Origin: Azolla caroliniana
Taxonomy: Eukaryota; Polypodiophyta
Reading direction: 5' to 3'
DNA: 64,000 nucleotides
Assembly: GCA_043228905.1 (NCBI GenBank)
Contig: JBHGNT010000021.1
Location: 3,038,001 to 3,102,000 of the forward strand
The notes under the pieces were generated by a model. That model was given only the letters and a program-made list of their open reading frames with translations, made no database searches and was not told the DNA's origin. Shown one piece after another: positions 51,810 through 64,000 of this stretch (position 1 is its first letter; every line of letters starts with the position of its first letter). Both the position numbers and the translations under genes were made by a program.

Positions 51810-52530
51810 GGCATCTTCCCAAAATACGAGATGAAAGATCGATCCAAAAACACCATAGCTCCACATTCCCTCTCCTTGTATAATCACATCCTATCCTTGA
51901 GCTCCACCATTTTTCCAGAATATATGTATGGCACAAAACCTGTTGAACATGTTCAGTTAGTCAATGCCAATGAAACCATGGCGCCACAAACCTCTCTTGT
52001 ACAAATGAGAATGAATTATTGCTCTTGAGCTCCACCCTCTAGAATTTTATAGATGGCACAAAACCTCTTTTTTACATGGTTAGTGCTGAGAAAACCATGG
52101 CTCTACATTTTCCTGCTCGTAGATAAATGCGAAGGAATTAGTGCCCTTGAGTTCAACCATCCATGGCATGTATGACAGAACACCTATTTCACATGTAATC
52201 AGCTAATACTGAGTGAATGAGAATGAACTACTACTGCCTTTGAGCTCAACCCTCCAGAAATATGTATGTATGGCATAACCTTTTGTACATGTACAGGTAG
52301 TGCTGAGAAATCCATGGTTCCCTTCCACATTCCCTCATGTATAAATGAGAATGAATTACTGTCCTTGAACCCAACCATCCAGAATATGTATGGGGCAAAA
52401 CATTGTTTTACATGTATGATCAGTGATGAGAAAACTATGGTTCCACATTCTTTCATATATATATATATATATATATATACATATGTAATGAATTACTTCC
52501 TACCCTTGAGCCCAAGTACCAGCATAGAGA
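51810..52530. repeat. Diverged tandem array, about 125-bp unit
   Basis: The landmark TTGAGCTC(C/A)ACC, or variants of it, recurs at 51897, 52025, 52147, 52240, 52365 and 52506. Each unit also has a CAGAATATGTATGGCA-like, an ACATGT-like, an AAACCATGG-like and an ATGAGAATGAATTA-like stretch. There are about six copies. An (AT)n run interrupts the last one. Confidence 0.9.
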
Positions 52531-53913
52531 AGATCCATGGGGATTCCATACTCTGGATTAACACAATGACATTCAAACCAACAAGCAAATGTACTTCTTA
52601 CAGATGGAGCTTTGAGAGAAGAAATATGTGGTGGTTTACCTTTTCTTTTTATGTAGGCCCCTTTTCTCCCTGAAACATGGAGGAGATTTCCTTCTCATCT
52701 TAATTGCATGTAGATAACAGGCACATGCAAGTGTGAAGAGAAAACAGAAACCATATATATATATGTATGAACAATATATAAACCCTAAACCATATATCAA
52801 TGTTGCTCCATCAACAAAGTATCCTATATAAAACCTTTACTTTTAAGTGACATTCCAATCCAACCATTCCTATAACCGTGTCTGAATGTCATGTTCCGGA
52901 GACTTACAAGATTTAATGAAGATCGTCGGACATACATAGTCATAGATCAAGACACTCAATCGAGGTTATGTTAGACAACAGGAGGTCGGGCTTCGCACCT
53001 ACATTGTCAAAGTGATTCTTCATGTTTTGTAAGTAAATAACATACCCAACGCTCCAAAACCTACCCAACACATGGAAATAACGGCGATACACTCTCGGGG
53101 AAGGGGGGGGGGGCTGTAGTTTGGAAGTGATTTTTTGTGGTTATGCGTTAATCGGAACTCAATCTACAAACGACAAGGCATGGATTTGGAAGATAAAGGT
53201 GCATTCAAAACATTGCATTGGATCGGACCCTTGGATTGCATGCCAGATGATAGGAGTTCGAATCTTCAACACCATCCTCACCCTCATAACTAAAGATGAT
53301 GGATTGGTGGGCCACTCATAGAAGGCAAGTAGTGAGGTACTAGAAGACGATTGATCACCTTTCATGTTGAAAACGAGCTGATTTGGGGAAAAAAACCGAC
53401 GACACACATTGCTAAGGGTCGGCCATAAAACCGGCACATTCAAGGGGAGGCCGATTGACGTTAAGAGCAACACAATGGAGGTATTGGGAGTTTGGCGTAG
53501 CTTGGGAGGGCCATGCCATATCGCTACACTTAGATAGATCAATTGTTAGATAGATAGATAGATCAATCGATTGATCGAATACATGGATAGATAGATAGAT
53601 CAATCGATTGATTGAATAGTTTGATTGATCGATCGATAGGCAATGCTAAGATTATACTACCAATCGCAAGATCTAATCATCTAAGAAGGAAATTGGGATA
53701 ACAGATTGAAGTCTCAAAAAGAAGAAGAAGAAAACTGATAGAAAACTCAAAAAAAAACAAAAACGATAGAACAAAAAAGAAGAAGAACATTAAAAACATT
53801 GCAAAAAATAACGAAAGAAAAAAGAAGCAGCTCTTCTTCACTGAAGAAAAAACGACAGACAGACCGACAGACCGACAGGCAGATGCACAGTTCGTTCACA
53901 TGAAAGAGAAGCT
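52531..53913. other. Intergenic upstream of the PHD gene
   Basis: Contains G-rich and GATA/GATC-rich simple sequence (about 53105-53115 and 53545-53640), and an A-rich then GACAGACC-repeat leader just before the PHD gene start. No other gene was seen. Confidence 0.5.
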
Positions 53914-53917
53914 ATGA
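53900..53917 (+). promoter_or_regulatory. Upstream ORF overlapping the PHD start codon
   Basis: ATG AAA GAG AAG CTA TGA encodes five residues. Its stop overlaps the proposed main ATG (53914) in an ATGA. It could allow stop-restart translation, if the main start is right. Confidence 0.45.
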
Positions 53918-56900
53918 GCTCCGGTTCTCCAGGTAAATCCCTAATCTCTCTTTCCTTTTATTTTTTTCCTTTTGATCTGTCAAGAAACAAACGCAGTTTA
54001 TTTTTAATTGTTTTAGTTGTTTCCTGTATTTCTTCCCAGGATTTTCCTTGAGATTGAATCGAAAACGTTCTCTTTATTCGATTTTCTTTTCTTCGGTATC
54101 TTTTCTAGCTTCTTTTCAACAGTTCTCTTTCGGAATTTTTTCTAGTCGTTCTCTTTCTCCTGTATTTTTTCTTGCTTGATTTTTTTAGGTTTTTCCTGAG
54201 ATTTATCCGAAGTGTTTTCCGTTGGTCTTTCTGCATTGTTTTCTTGAGATTGACTTGGATTGTGTTAGATTACTTTCTCTGCGTTTCTTAAAATCTAGGG
54301 TTTGTTCGATATTTCTGTTTCACAGTGTTTTGTGGTAGTTTTTTCTGTATTTCTTTACGTTCACATTAGCGTTTTCTGTATGATTGGTCTAATCGGTTTC
54401 CCTTGCTTATTGCATGTTTTTTTTCTTCGTCTAGTAGAAACGCCTTTTGAGTTATCTCTTGTTTTGGGCTATGGAAAATTAACTCCATATCTTGCATGAA
54501 GGAGGTGTAGATTTAAGATTAACTGCTCAATCTCCTAATAGTCCCAGTTTTTCTTTGATCTGTTAGGAAATGAAGTGTTCACTGACTTTCTAGGTCTTCC
54601 TTGAGAGTTGTTTTTCAAGATTCATGCTCCTTGCAATGAGTTTTTGTTTTCTCCCTGGAGAATGGGCTGTTTGAAGAACTGTTCTTGAGTTCCAAGGCCA
54701 TTCTCGTTGAATTGGGGTATTGTGTTCAACACACTTTCTCATTGTGGAAGAGATATTTTGTGCACAATGTTGTTTTACCTTGGAAAAAGCATCTTTTGGG
54801 TGTCTGTTCTTGTATCCGAAATTCATTCTCATCAAACCAAGACGTTCAATACTTATTTTGCAGTTATTTGGATCATACGTAGGAACTATGACATCGATTT
54901 TACCAAGAGTAAGAGACATTTTGAATGATTGATCTTGATTTCCAAGTCATTCTCATTGGAAAAAGCATCTTTTGAAAGGATATTTTTAAATACCAAATTC
55001 ATTCCCATCGAATCAACACGATCCACAACTGTTCCATTGCTATTTGAAAGCAGAAATTGTGTATGATGTCATCATTCCCCTGAGGAAGGCATGTTTAGAA
55101 GGCTGTTCTTGAATTTCAAGGAACTGTCTTTGAATCAAAGCATTCAAAAAAAATCTTCAGCTATGTGGAACATGGATCATGACTACGAGTTTGATGTTTT
55201 TCAGAGACGGCACTCTTTGAAGGGCTGTTTGTGAATACCAAGGGCATTATTTGATAGTTGTTCTCATCAAATCAAAGTTGTTCTCATCATTATTTGAAAC
55301 AGAGATCTTAAGTAGGATCCCTCTCCCCCCGAAGAAAGCACTATTTTGAAGGACTCCTGAATTCCAAAGTCGTTTTCATCTAAATCAACTCATGAATACT
55401 TGTTTTCAGTTACTTGTACTAGAGATATTGGCTATGGTATCAAAATTTAGTGAAGATGGCATATTTTCATGGGCTGTTCTTGAATTCCAAAGCCATTTTC
55501 ATCGAAATTGATTGATTCAATACCTCATTTCGGTTACTTGGAAAGGCTGTTCTTGAACTCCAAGGCTGTCTTGTGCTTAGTATCTATTTTCGGCTACTTG
55601 GAACAGAGAATCTGACTAGTACGGCATCAAAGCTACAAGATATCATGGTGAAGAGAAAGCAGCTGAAGATCGGAGAAAGAGCTCCTCATCTGTCAGAAAT
55701 TCCTTCAATTGACCGTCTAGAGCAGCATAGATCTTCCCATGATACAAATGTGCTTGATACAAAACAACAGAGCCCTTCGATAATGAATCCAAAGAGGAAG
55801 CGACGACGTCGGTTTCATAAGGAAAGTCCTATAGTTTTATCTTCTAAACATAGCAAGAAAGATGGACATGGTAAAAATCGTGTGGTGGATACATTATTGT
55901 CCCTTCAGCAATTGAAAGAATCAGAGAGAGAAGGTGGAAAGAAAATGGGTGAACATAAAGCTGAGAGACATGGAAGTGGTCGTAAGAGGCTGTATACTGG
56001 TAAGAATATCACGAGTTTTTCAGAGTTAGAAACTTTGAGAAACTATATCGAAGGTCTGGGTGGAATTTTTGAAGATGGATGGCATATTGATGTGCAGCGT
56101 AGTCTAAATACAGGCAAGCTGAGTAAGTCCTTTATCTCCCCACACAATGAAAGATTCAGATCACGGATTGAAGTGGCTAGACACTTGGGATTGAACCCGA
56201 CAAGAGTGGGTACTGCTCATTTACTGTCAAGAAGCACTGTACCGATTGAATCTCAGGATAAGAAAATGGATGATGACGTTACTTTGCAAACACAGACTCT
56301 AGAAGACCATGAAAATCAGCTTTATGATGGAGGGGGGAGCCTTTTGTCGCATGAGGAATGCAAGGTGACTTTGTGTTGTTACATCTATTTGTATTATATT
56401 AATGATGCAGGGTGATTATAGTATGGTGTTGATAGAATGCTGTCTGAAACTTTGCAGAAAGATTATTCCACAACCAAGGCAGAAAATCGTGCAGTCCATG
56501 TGAATTCTAATGCAATAAAACCATCTGAAGGAATGGCAACATCTTCTGAGGTTATCAGACCAATGGTAGTGGCTCCATCTGCTGCTCTTGTAACACAACG
56601 ATGTGAAGAAACTTTGAGGAGTATTATATGTACAGATAAATTTGCAGCCCTAAGCAAGATGTTCAATCAATCAACGTCATCTGGATCATTAGAGGGTGTT
56701 TTGCAGCTCAAGTCCCCACCCTTAGTTGCTGGTTCTCTTGACTTGCAATTAATACACCTGAGACTATCAACAGGAGCTTATGGGAGATCACCTCAGCTAT
56801 TTTATGGAGACATCCAGCAGGTACTAGATCACAGCGTGGTTAATTTATATTCCGAAACTCTACTTATTATTTTGTCAGTATCTCGATTTTTCTCTGTTAA

Positions 56901-59900
56901 GCCCTTTGCTTCTAAAATAATGCAGAGAATTCTTATCAAATCTGATTTAAAACTAGCCATCAATTTGGAGTTTCCTATATATTTTATTCATTTTAAAGTC
57001 ATATAGTTGGTTGGTTCACTACTGATTCTCTAATGTCAACAAATTTCAAGGTTCGTGGATGAACTATGAATAATCTCTATGGTGGAGGCCAATAGACGTT
57101 GGTTTCTGCTCTAGCAGAACAGTAGTGCCATTGAATACCTTCCGGTTTTTTGTTACTGTGATAAATGACCCTTCAGATGGGATCTAGGCCAGATCCCATC
57201 ATGACACATTCTTTTCGTCATTGTAAGTTCATTCATGGTTTTCTTGCTCTATGTCTTTTAACAAATTAAAACTCCCTTGAAGGATGCAGCCCCTTCACTC
57301 TCAAGCGCATAGCCCCCCAAAGGATTTCTTCCCACACCATACACATGGCTCTCTTCCTCTCTCAGTAGACATAGAGTAAGCTTCACAACACTATATTCTA
57401 TTTATTATTAAGGTATGCACAGATACAACTCATTATAATAACAAAGGTCATGCTCTTAAAATGTATGGTGACAAGCTAAACCACGGAAGGTTGCATCGCA
57501 AACCAGCCTTCAACCTCTCTCTTGCTTAGGCAACCAAATATTTCTGAAAGCAAAGGGAAGAAAGGATAAAGATGCATGAGTATCAATGAATGTAGGCAGA
57601 AGATGAAGCAGTAAAGGAGCAAAGACTAGCAAACTTGGAAACCCTTTTGCTCATGTGCCAGTTCACACACACTATTCACGTAATGCGAAGATGCACCACC
57701 AATCTTTGCTCCTTCGATATTATTTCACTTTTTTCCTGCGTGCACTTATTCTCGTGGATTGTTTTCATTCTTTTTCTTTGCTTTCATGCTTTATTGGTTG
57801 CCTAAAGAGACCTCATGGTTAATCCATTGTCTCTAGGATCCCCTGACTCTATGTAAGCCTATGTGCAACAAATAGAATTGTTTTCATTGCATCTAGCATA
57901 TAAGAGATGATGCAAGGTGAAGATGCCTTGAAATGTCTGAATGATGCATGTTTGGTGTGGCTAAATTTGGCATTTTCATATCTTCCTTATGTTCCTTCTC
58001 AACTCCTTGGCTTATTTTGTCTGCATTGTACTTTGCAGGTGTGGACAAACATTATCTCAGCTGGAAATGAACTGATTAAATTGTCACAGTCTCTTTTGGA
58101 CCTTTCAAACAATCTATATAAGCAACAGGTCATTTGTCATTATTTAATATATTTTTAATTCTCTGCTGTGTTGGATTAGTATACTAGGATTTCTGAAACA
58201 CCATAAATCCGGAAAGCTTCCTTAAACAAATGTACAACACAAATAATTACGTATATAAGTGGAACAACAAGGTTCTCAAAGCATTGAATGCTTGAAGTTC
58301 ATCTAAATTGTTAGCCTAGAGGATGGTGCAATGAGGCGTTTTAGTATTAGATGTTTTCATTTCGAATATATCTCTAGATCCCTTCTATCATGCCATGATA
58401 TTGACCTAATGTGTTGCATAGTGGCCATCTATCGTTTTCTTTTGCAGTTTGTGTTTCCAATCACACACACATCATGTGTGGATCTCGTACTGGATACCAT
58501 TGACAGATGATTTATTAAAGATTGGTATTTTTCATGATGTACCAACCCAGAAGAGACACCCTTGGATGATTTATATTCTAGAAATTCCTTCATATGCAAG
58601 GTATTGTTTGCCCCATTGTTATTGGGGAATGGATTCCAGGTCCTCTATTATGAACCAGGAAATAATTTGTTACCGCTAATTTAGAATGGATGTAACTCGT
58701 TTTTTCTAGTGGGATGACTGTAAACCAGGAAATAAATTTGCATGTCAGGACACAATATGCTTTAAAAATGAACACTTCATGACTGGGCTTTTGACACTGG
58801 AGGGCGCCGCGAAAATGGGCTGAATAGTAATACGTAGAGTGCGTGTGACTACGTTTGATTATTTGCAAATGCCCCTATTTGTAGGATGAACAGCCAAAAA
58901 GTAATGTTACCGGCTCTTCAGACCTGGAAACAAAGTGTTTGACAGTTTGATTGCATCTTTTTGCAAGCTGGGCTGATATATCTAATCTATGGCACCCATT
59001 CGTGGATTATGAATGTAGATCACAAATATATTACAAATTACAAGGAATGATCTGTCAATTCAATACAGAAGTTTAAACATGACTAAAAGACCGAATCACA
59101 AGAACTTATTGGTTGCGCAACGTAAGTGTTATCACAGGCATTTACAAAAATCTGAAGCTTGTATAGCTTAAACCCCAATATTTATAGTAGTTTTGAGGAG
59201 ATCTAGATTGATTATGAATGTAGAGCTTCCAAATTAGAAGGAATGATATGTCAATTCATTACAAGAGTTTAAACATGACTAAAAGACCAAATCACAAGAG
59301 CTTATCTTGGTTCTGTAACATAAATGGTATCACAGGCACTGACAAGAATCTGAAGCTTATATAGCTTAAAGCCCACTATTTATAGTAGTTCTGAGGAGAG
59401 CTAGAGCATTCCAGAAAGTTAATGCTGAAAGGCAGTGAAAATGTTCCAGAAAAAGCACTTTCTAGAATGCCATAGATCAGAAATGGTAAAATCTTCAAAA
59501 GGACTTCAATCTATGACATATGGAGTTATTTGAAGAGTGAAAAGACACTTTCAGGAACTAATGATAAATTGAGGTTGCCAATCACTAGTAATGATGTCAG
59601 GAAAAGCCCATGGCATCTATTGATAGGATCAGCCAGCCTCCAAATGATAATCTCAGACAAATTCATAAAAAGTAAAAGTATTCAAGAGGTCCATTATCAT
59701 CGTTCAGCTTAGCTATGATGAAAGGAAATACTTGTTACTGATTCTTCTCACTCCATAGATTGTTATAATCATTCAAGTTAGCCACATTCATGGCATCAGT
59801 TAACTTGAGCTACACACACAGATTATTGTCATCTTTGACTGCAAATGTTATACTTGGACCAATTATATCTTTGTTGCGTCAGTGAAGCTGAATATTGAGT

Positions 59901-62900
59901 TACTCCTTTTGACATGATTTATGATAGAAGCTCCTGCATATAGGGATGTAAAAGTAACTCATACACAGATTATCTTTACCTTCAATAGTAAAATGTCGAC
60001 TAAGTCCTTTAAATGTGCTTTATGTTAGAACCTCCTGGAATTAGACGTGCAAATATAACTCATATCCTAGAAAATGAGAACAGTTGGTTGTTTAATGCAT
60101 CGCTTACTAGGATTAATGCAGACCTAACTTGAATTAGCTCTGTTGCGCAAATTCTTATCTTGAAAACCTAAGTAGCTAGAATGTCGGCTATGATGCCATG
60201 GCAACATGGTTGAGAAACTAAGAGGATGAGGCAAATAATGCAGACATATACTGAAAATGGAAATATGACTCCTTTAACAGATAAGGATAATGTACAAAGT
60301 CAGACGAATGGCATGGAGATCAAAGTTTCCTGAGCGTGCTCTACTGTCAGGAAAGGGTCCTGATAATATGGGCTGAACAGTTGGGAGCTAGGACAGCCTA
60401 TCCTTTGATAATACAATTTTTTTGTTGTTTCTTTGAGTATACTCAAATTGGCTCTCATTCAATTTCATGGCTAGGAGCATAATGTTAGAGATAGAGATAC
60501 CATAGAAAATGATAAAATGAGGTGAAGGGTGTAAACTTTCACAGTCTGCACTCCCACATTACGTTTTTTTGTTGAGAGCTGATGTTTCTATGAGTGTATA
60601 TTATACATGCAGGCTTTCTCTAACAAATACTGTAGTATTGTATAAAGGATTTTATTGATAAGCCGCCCTTTCTCTCACATACATTTGATAAGCTTCTAGG
60701 TCAGCTTCTGTTGTGGTGGTGGTTGACATAATAAAGGGATATAACATGGTGAGTGACACAGATGATTTCCATCATGTTTATGCTGGATGCTAAGCACCTT
60801 GAGATCTTGAGCTTTTGATAGAGCAATTAAAATTTGTTTAGCTTATTCTCATGCTTTGGGAGGTTGGATCGATTGTAGCATCTTCAGGAGGGCCTTTCAA
60901 ATTGTGTTCATATTGCACGCCTTGAGATCTTGAGCTTTGGATAGAGCAATTAAAATTTGTTGAGCTTGTTGCCAGGCCTTGGGAGGTTGGATAGAGGCAA
61001 TCATGATGGATAGATCCTGGCTATTGTTTTAACTTCTACCTCAGAAGTTGTACCTCTTAGGATATCGCTAAGCAATGTGGTAAATATTTGTTTATTACAA
61101 GGGAATGGACTCTTCCATAATTTTCTTAGTTTTTAGGGTCCAATCTCACCCCCACCAATCCTTTAAAGTTAGTTGCTCCATTCGGGAACCACTGCATATG
61201 TGGTGGGCCACTATGCTGTTTCAAAGATCTGGTTGGCTAATTGTTCTCTTATTGTTATATAGTGATAATTAATGACAATTATAAGGATATGTTTGTCATG
61301 CTCTATGTTGATAAGCTGGATGGGACCAATTATATCTGTATAAAATATTGAATAAAACATGTATTGATGGCAAAAAGGTGTGGATGTTAATTCAATTCTT
61401 TGTCTTGAAGTATGTATAGTATACAGTCCTGGATTTAAGAAAAAGAATAAAATCTTTTGAGGATTACGATGCTATTCAACCCAATGAGCTGATCTGGGAT
61501 ACTCTTAACTGATTGTAAGTAGGGTGTTCGTCAGACTTTATTCCAACATCACCTCCATCCTTACAATGTCAGAAGTGTCATCCACCTAACTGTAGAACAG
61601 AATGGCCTTTCTGACAAATACTTTGGCCATTGAGGCAATACCTCTTCTTTATTAATCAGACAGTCAACGATCTGTTCCTGAAGTCTATGTCAGCCCTAAT
61701 TCATTTCCTGCATATATCTTATTGGAAAATGCAATGTTACCTCTTATTTCCTATTTATTTCTAGAACTAAGCCTGTATTTAAAATTTCTCCTTTATCAAG
61801 CCTGAATTTTCCTGAAGTGTCATGATGGGTGTAATCACCGAAGCTGATGATCATCTACGTGTGTTGCAGGTTATGCCTTTATTTCAGGCTCCCCCAGGAG
61901 AAAGGGCTCCACCAATGAGCATTTCACTTCCAGATCAGAAGCTGGCAGAGAACCATGCAGAGTCTTCAAATTTACATCTTCATAAACAGTCCATAGATTG
62001 GAACGGGATGTCATTTGATAACTCCCAGATCTCACAGGAACATCATTTGGTACAGCCTTCTCATCCAAATTCTAGACTTCGAGTGGCTGAGGAGGCAATG
62101 CCTCCTGTACTTGGCTCTCCAAGATCAACCGGTGTGGTCGTTAGTGGTAAATCATTAATATATCCAACATCTGCTAATTCGCCAGAGCTAAAGGTTTATG
62201 TAAAGAAGTTTAATGGCAAATCAAGGAAGTCAAAAGGTAAAAACCACACTAATGACAAAGATAGATCGAGTACAATTCCAGCACCAAGTTTATGCAATAA
62301 TTGTGGGCTTGACGGAAGTGAAGATTGGATTGTCTGCAAAAAGTGCAATGCAGGATTCCATGTTCATTGTGTTGATCCTGCTTTGAATGACATTCTTCCT
62401 GATAATCAATGGTGTTGTCCTGAGTGTATCACAAAAAATGTTGTGGAGCATTCATCCGAATTGGGTCATGATAAAGAGGTTGTTTTTGAGGAAATCAGAC
62501 AAGAATCATGTGTGCTAGATTCTGATGTAATCAATAAATCAGGCAGAACATTAAAGATATCAGGCAAACCACATGGAGGTGGTGCTTGTAAGAAAGTGGA
62601 TAATAATGTGCTTCTGAGCAATGGTTGTGATACAGCTTATTGTATGGCTCGCATGAATACGTCTATTTTGAGCAAACCGGAGGAATTTCATAATTGTTCT
62701 GTATATGATGATCGAATTTCCAACGACTCCATTTGCCCACTTTTAAAAGAGACCATCAAACATGCATCTTTTCATGAGGCTTCCATTGGACGTATCATGA
62801 AGAAGACATTACTGAAGCATAGCAATATCAGGTCTCCAGACCATGGCATTGATCATGCATCTATCAAACCTCTTAATCATGGAGTTCCTGAGCATGCTGA

Positions 62901-63489
62901 TGTTAATGTATCTATGGAGCATCTTAATCATGGGTCTCCAGAGCATGGCATTGAACATGGATCTATAGAGCGTCTTATGGAATGTGGAATTGAGACAGAT
63001 GATTTTGAGCGTCGATCACCAGATCCAAGTGTGGAAAATTTATCTCCTGACCATGCCTTTCTAATAGAAAACGAGAACGAGAACGAGAACGAGAATGAGA
63101 AGAATGAGAACGAGAATGAGAATGCATGTAAGATTTGTGGAGTTGAAAACAAGAGGCCTTGTGTTTCTTGTGCGGGATGTCCAAGACGCTATCATCTATC
63201 TTGCCTTCAGCCAACTCTAAAAAGAGTACCACGAAAGACTTGGTTTTGCCCCTCTTGTCTGTGCAGGGCATGCAAAATTGATGCAGATGATGACCAGATA
63301 CTCTTATGTGATGGGTGTGATGAGGGCTATCACACATATTGCCTCAACCCCCCACTTCCAGAGATACCTGAAGGCACATGGTTTTGTCCAACTTGTGCAG
63401 GGTCCAAAAATATTGCACTCAATTCACCTAGCAAATTCGAAGTGCTGAAAAGAAAGCGGAAAAGCACAGAGCCAAGAAGATCTATTTGA
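53914..63489 (+). CDS. MBD-like, three-PHD-finger chromatin protein
   Basis: Probable nuclear histone-mark reader resembling the plant EHD3 group of PHD proteins. Five exons (53914-53932, 55607-56364, 56458-56820, 58039-58128, 61870-63489) close in phase for 949 residues. Basic N-terminus with NLS-like PKRKRRRRFHK. An MBD-like segment about residues 150-205 (GWHIDVQRSLNTGKL, RFRSRIEVARHLGL). A bromodomain-like helical stretch split over exons 3 and 4 (GAYGRSPQLFYGDIQQVW). PHD1 at about 552-596 and tandem PHD2-PHD3 at about 829-919 (C4HC3 ligands visible, ending WCCPEC, WFCPSC and WFCPTC). Also three 17-residue repeats and a Glu-Asn run. An alternative start is the exon 2 ATG at 55645. Intron 4 (3.7 kb) could hide a small exon. 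Confidence 0.85.
54660..55650. repeat. Tandem array in PHD-gene intron 1 reaching into exon 2
   Basis: Diverged units containing GGCTGTTCTTGAATTCCAAG and, later in each unit, CAGTTACTTGGAACAGAGA. The second landmark recurs at about 54860, 55042, 55157, 55283, 55406, 55527 and 55589. The last copy is the real splice acceptor and start of exon 2. Confidence 0.85.
59007..59405. repeat. Tandem duplication of about 200 bp in PHD-gene intron 4
   Basis: Two copies starting at about 59007 and 59212 share TTATGAATGTAGA, AGTTTAAACATGACTAAAAG, AATCTGAAGCTT and TATTTATAGTAGTT. Confidence 0.93.
60797..60995. repeat. Direct duplication of about 120 bp in PHD-gene intron 4
   Basis: CCTTGAGATCTTGAGCTTT, followed by ATAGAGCAATTAAAATTTGT and GGGAGGTTGGAT, occurs at about 60799 and again at about 60921. 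Confidence 0.93.
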
Positions 63490-63556
63490 TGGGTGCATCT
63501 TTTTGTTGTTCCTAACAGTCTATTTGATGGGTGCATGGTTTTGTTGTTCCTAACGG
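63481..63556. repeat. 38-bp tandem duplication spanning the PHD-gene stop codon
   Basis: TCTATTTGATGGGTGCAT begins at 63481 and again at 63519. The units differ at three positions. The TGA stop lies in the first copy. Confidence 0.95.
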
Positions 63557-64000
63557 TCACTACATTTTCTTGTATATTTAGTTACAAACATGTATCTCAT
63601 CGGGTATTGTTATTGCTTAAAGAACAAAATGCAAATGTTGCACTAACATTAGAGTGAAGGCTTAGAATGCAAATGCATGTGACATGTAGTGAGCAAGCTC
63701 ATATGCTAGGCCACACCTGAGATGCATCACTGGCATATGGCTATACCCCAAGGATAAAAATGGATTCATATTAACTAGCTATTTTCATGTCTATGAAATG
63801 TGTTCAAATTGATGTCGTGTAACTAAGAAGACCACTTGAAGGTGACAGTAAACTAAAGGCTGAGGTTGATTCCTCTGTTCAATCATAATTGATTATTGTG
63901 GTTTGATGTAATATAGACATGCAAATTTGAATACGTATGTCTTCTGATATTCCTATGGAAAATGGCTAACTACAATATTGTTTATTAATCCCAACAAATT
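63490..64000. other. 3' UTR and intergenic
   Basis: AT-rich sequence after the PHD gene. No further gene is visible before the window ends. Confidence 0.5.

Noticed and set aside
51810-52530. CRISPR-like array or coding repeat protein
   Set aside because: Units are diverged throughout without distinct spacers, the period is not a multiple of three, and the genome is a plant's.
54590-54932. Overlapping open frames on both strands in 54.6-54.9 kb
   Set aside because: They lie inside the repeat array of PHD-gene intron 1 and have no family resemblance.

Overview
The window is nuclear DNA of a land plant. It is AT-rich, its genes are split by GT-AG introns, and the gene set is typical of plants: a ROP GTPase, chloroplast lysine biosynthesis, a SWEET transporter, a plastid lipoxygenase, a RABA GTPase, AKR2 and a multi-PHD protein. 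Simple repeats and retroelement remains lie between the genes. I cannot name the species. The retroelement proteins remind me loosely of fern and bryophyte ones, but that is recollection only.

Layout, left to right: the 3' end of a ROP/RAC GTPase (+, 221-919); a small unrecognised gene model (-, 1948-2869); a PC4/KIWI-type transcription coactivator (-, 4741-6250) whose four short exons include one of 23 nt; diaminopimelate decarboxylase LYSA (-, 8020-11706) with a telomere-like array upstream; a repeat-rich gap with a 118-bp foldback; a divergent SWEET transporter (+, 14373-16549); a complete 9-exon plastid lipoxygenase (-, 20284-25334); a decayed, 5'-truncated Ty3-like LTR element (26833 to about 30105); a SINE-like element; two consecutive L1-type LINE fragments joined by a (GA)n tract (33197 to about 36950); a RABA4-like GTPase (+, 37827-39992); the chaperone AKR2 (+, 41468-46979); tRNA-Phe(GAA) (-, 49266-49338); a 125-bp tandem array; and a large MBD-like/three-PHD-finger protein (+, 53914-63489).

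The genes form no pathway or cluster. They are independent housekeeping and signalling genes. Exon models were built by hand from reading frame, splice dinucleotides, phase and family homology, and all the principal models close in phase.

The most unusual items are: the Ty3-like element, which carries a long coiled-coil region between the protease and the 3' LTR where RT-RNaseH-integrase would be expected, and whose legible internal stops are all TAG or TGA; the SWEET protein, which lacks the prolines of its first helical bundle; a tandem array in intron 1 of the PHD gene that repeats the real splice acceptor and the start of exon 2; and LINE 3' ends that share a small hairpin, one with a (GA)n tail. 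Local tandem duplication of 40-240 bp units recurs throughout the window, mostly in introns and gaps.
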